From NCBI GenBank assembly GCA_900546085.1, contig URBS01000051.1:1-13485 (forward strand): a DNA stretch of 13,485 nt, written 5' to 3'. Source of the DNA: an uncultured Collinsella sp. (GTDB lineage Bacteria > Actinomycetota > Coriobacteriia > Coriobacteriales > Coriobacteriaceae). The position numbers and the translations under genes are program-made. Below, piece by piece: positions 13,269 to 13,485 of this stretch (position 1 is the first letter of the stretch; each line of letters begins with the position of its first letter). The notes below the pieces were generated by a model. It made no database searches. It worked only from the letters and a program-made list of their open reading frames with translations, and had not been told where the DNA came from.

Positions 13269-13445
13269 TTACTTGATCTCGATGCTCGAAATCTCGACTT
13301 CGCGCGCCTCGGAAACTGCCTCTGCCATGTCATCGGGGAATTCGATGGAGTTGAGGAGCGCCTCGGCTTCTTTCTTGTGCTGGTCGAAGTTCGAGATGAG
13401 GACGTAGACGCTTCCTGGTTCAACGTCGGTAAAAAGGATGGTTGA
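13269..13445 (-). CDS. Lipoprotein paralog, C-terminal fragment (5' end lost at the adapter)
   Basis: Reading the minus strand from the adapter junction gives an open frame of about 58 codons ending in TAA at 13269-13271. It includes LFTDVEPGSVYVLISN and ends SSIEIK. It aligns without gaps to residues 142-196 of the neighbouring lipoprotein, with about 30 of 55 residues identical. It is therefore the end of a second member of the same family, probably also a lipoprotein, although the signal peptide is not in the window. No start codon is present. The frame is open up to the adapter, so the truncation is technical and not a pseudogene. The last genomic base before the adapter is uncertain by one position. 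Confidence 0.88.
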   Translation of the reverse strand, partial: STILFTDVEPGSVYVLISNFDQHKKEAEALLNSIEFPDDMAEAVSEAREVEISSIEIK

Positions 13446-13485
13446 AGATCGGAAGAGCGTCGTGTAGGGAAAGAGTGTAGATCTC
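13446..13485 (-). other. Illumina P5/Read-1 adapter, reverse complement (contamination)
   Basis: AGATCGGAAGAGCGTCGTG and the rest to the end are the reverse complement of the P5/Read-1 adapter. Together with bases 1-37 they form an artificial inverted repeat at the contig ends. Nothing here is genomic. Confidence 0.97.

Noticed and set aside
13220..13423. 67-codon minus-strand open frame at the right end
   Set aside because: It is in the wrong frame; the true frame (13269-13445) matches the neighbouring lipoprotein's C-terminus.
1..13485. 37-bp terminal inverted repeats suggesting a transposon or linear element
   Set aside because: Both ends are exact Illumina P5/Read-1 adapter sequence, so the repeat is technical.

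Overview
The window is one assembled fragment of a high-GC, Gram-positive-type genome. The proteins look like those of the Coriobacteriia, most plausibly Collinsella or a close gut relative. I base this on the style of RuvABC and the formate-tetrahydrofolate ligase, GC-rich codon use, strong AGGAGG-type ribosome sites, a lipobox lipoprotein pair and an LAxTG-type wall anchor. The genus is an inference. The first 37 and last 40 bases are not genomic: they are the Illumina P5/Read-1 adapter in opposite orientations, so both ends are artificial breaks.

Left part (about 40-4140): a tight plus-strand operon ruvC-ruvA-ruvB (Holliday-junction resolution), whose genes are joined by one-base TGATG overlaps. 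It is followed by a separately promoted fhs (formate-tetrahydrofolate ligase) with a clear intrinsic terminator.

Middle part (4200-9610): a single-pass membrane protein with a disordered N-terminus, three T-x-V motifs, a PASTA-like extracellular segment and a heptad-repeat tail. Convergent to it, 12 bp away, is a cation diffusion facilitator. Next come an unrecognised protein with two zinc ribbons on the plus strand, an orphan YhcG/DUF1016-type PD-(D/E)XK nuclease on the minus strand, and a small PH-like protein.

Right part (9566-13445), all on the minus strand: a large Tat-exported surface protein with a phosphatidylinositol-specific phospholipase C X-type catalytic domain and a C-terminal LADTG anchor, then two tandem paralogous lipoproteins. 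Each lipoprotein has its own near-identical terminator hairpin, and the second is cut off by the right-hand adapter.

I see no tRNA, rRNA, CRISPR array or insertion sequence, and no evident multigene defence or biosynthetic system. The most interesting items are the PI-PLC surface protein with its AT-richer catalytic half, the tandem lipoprotein duplication, the T-x-V/PASTA-like membrane protein, and a motif of 18 positions shared upstream of two unlinked genes.
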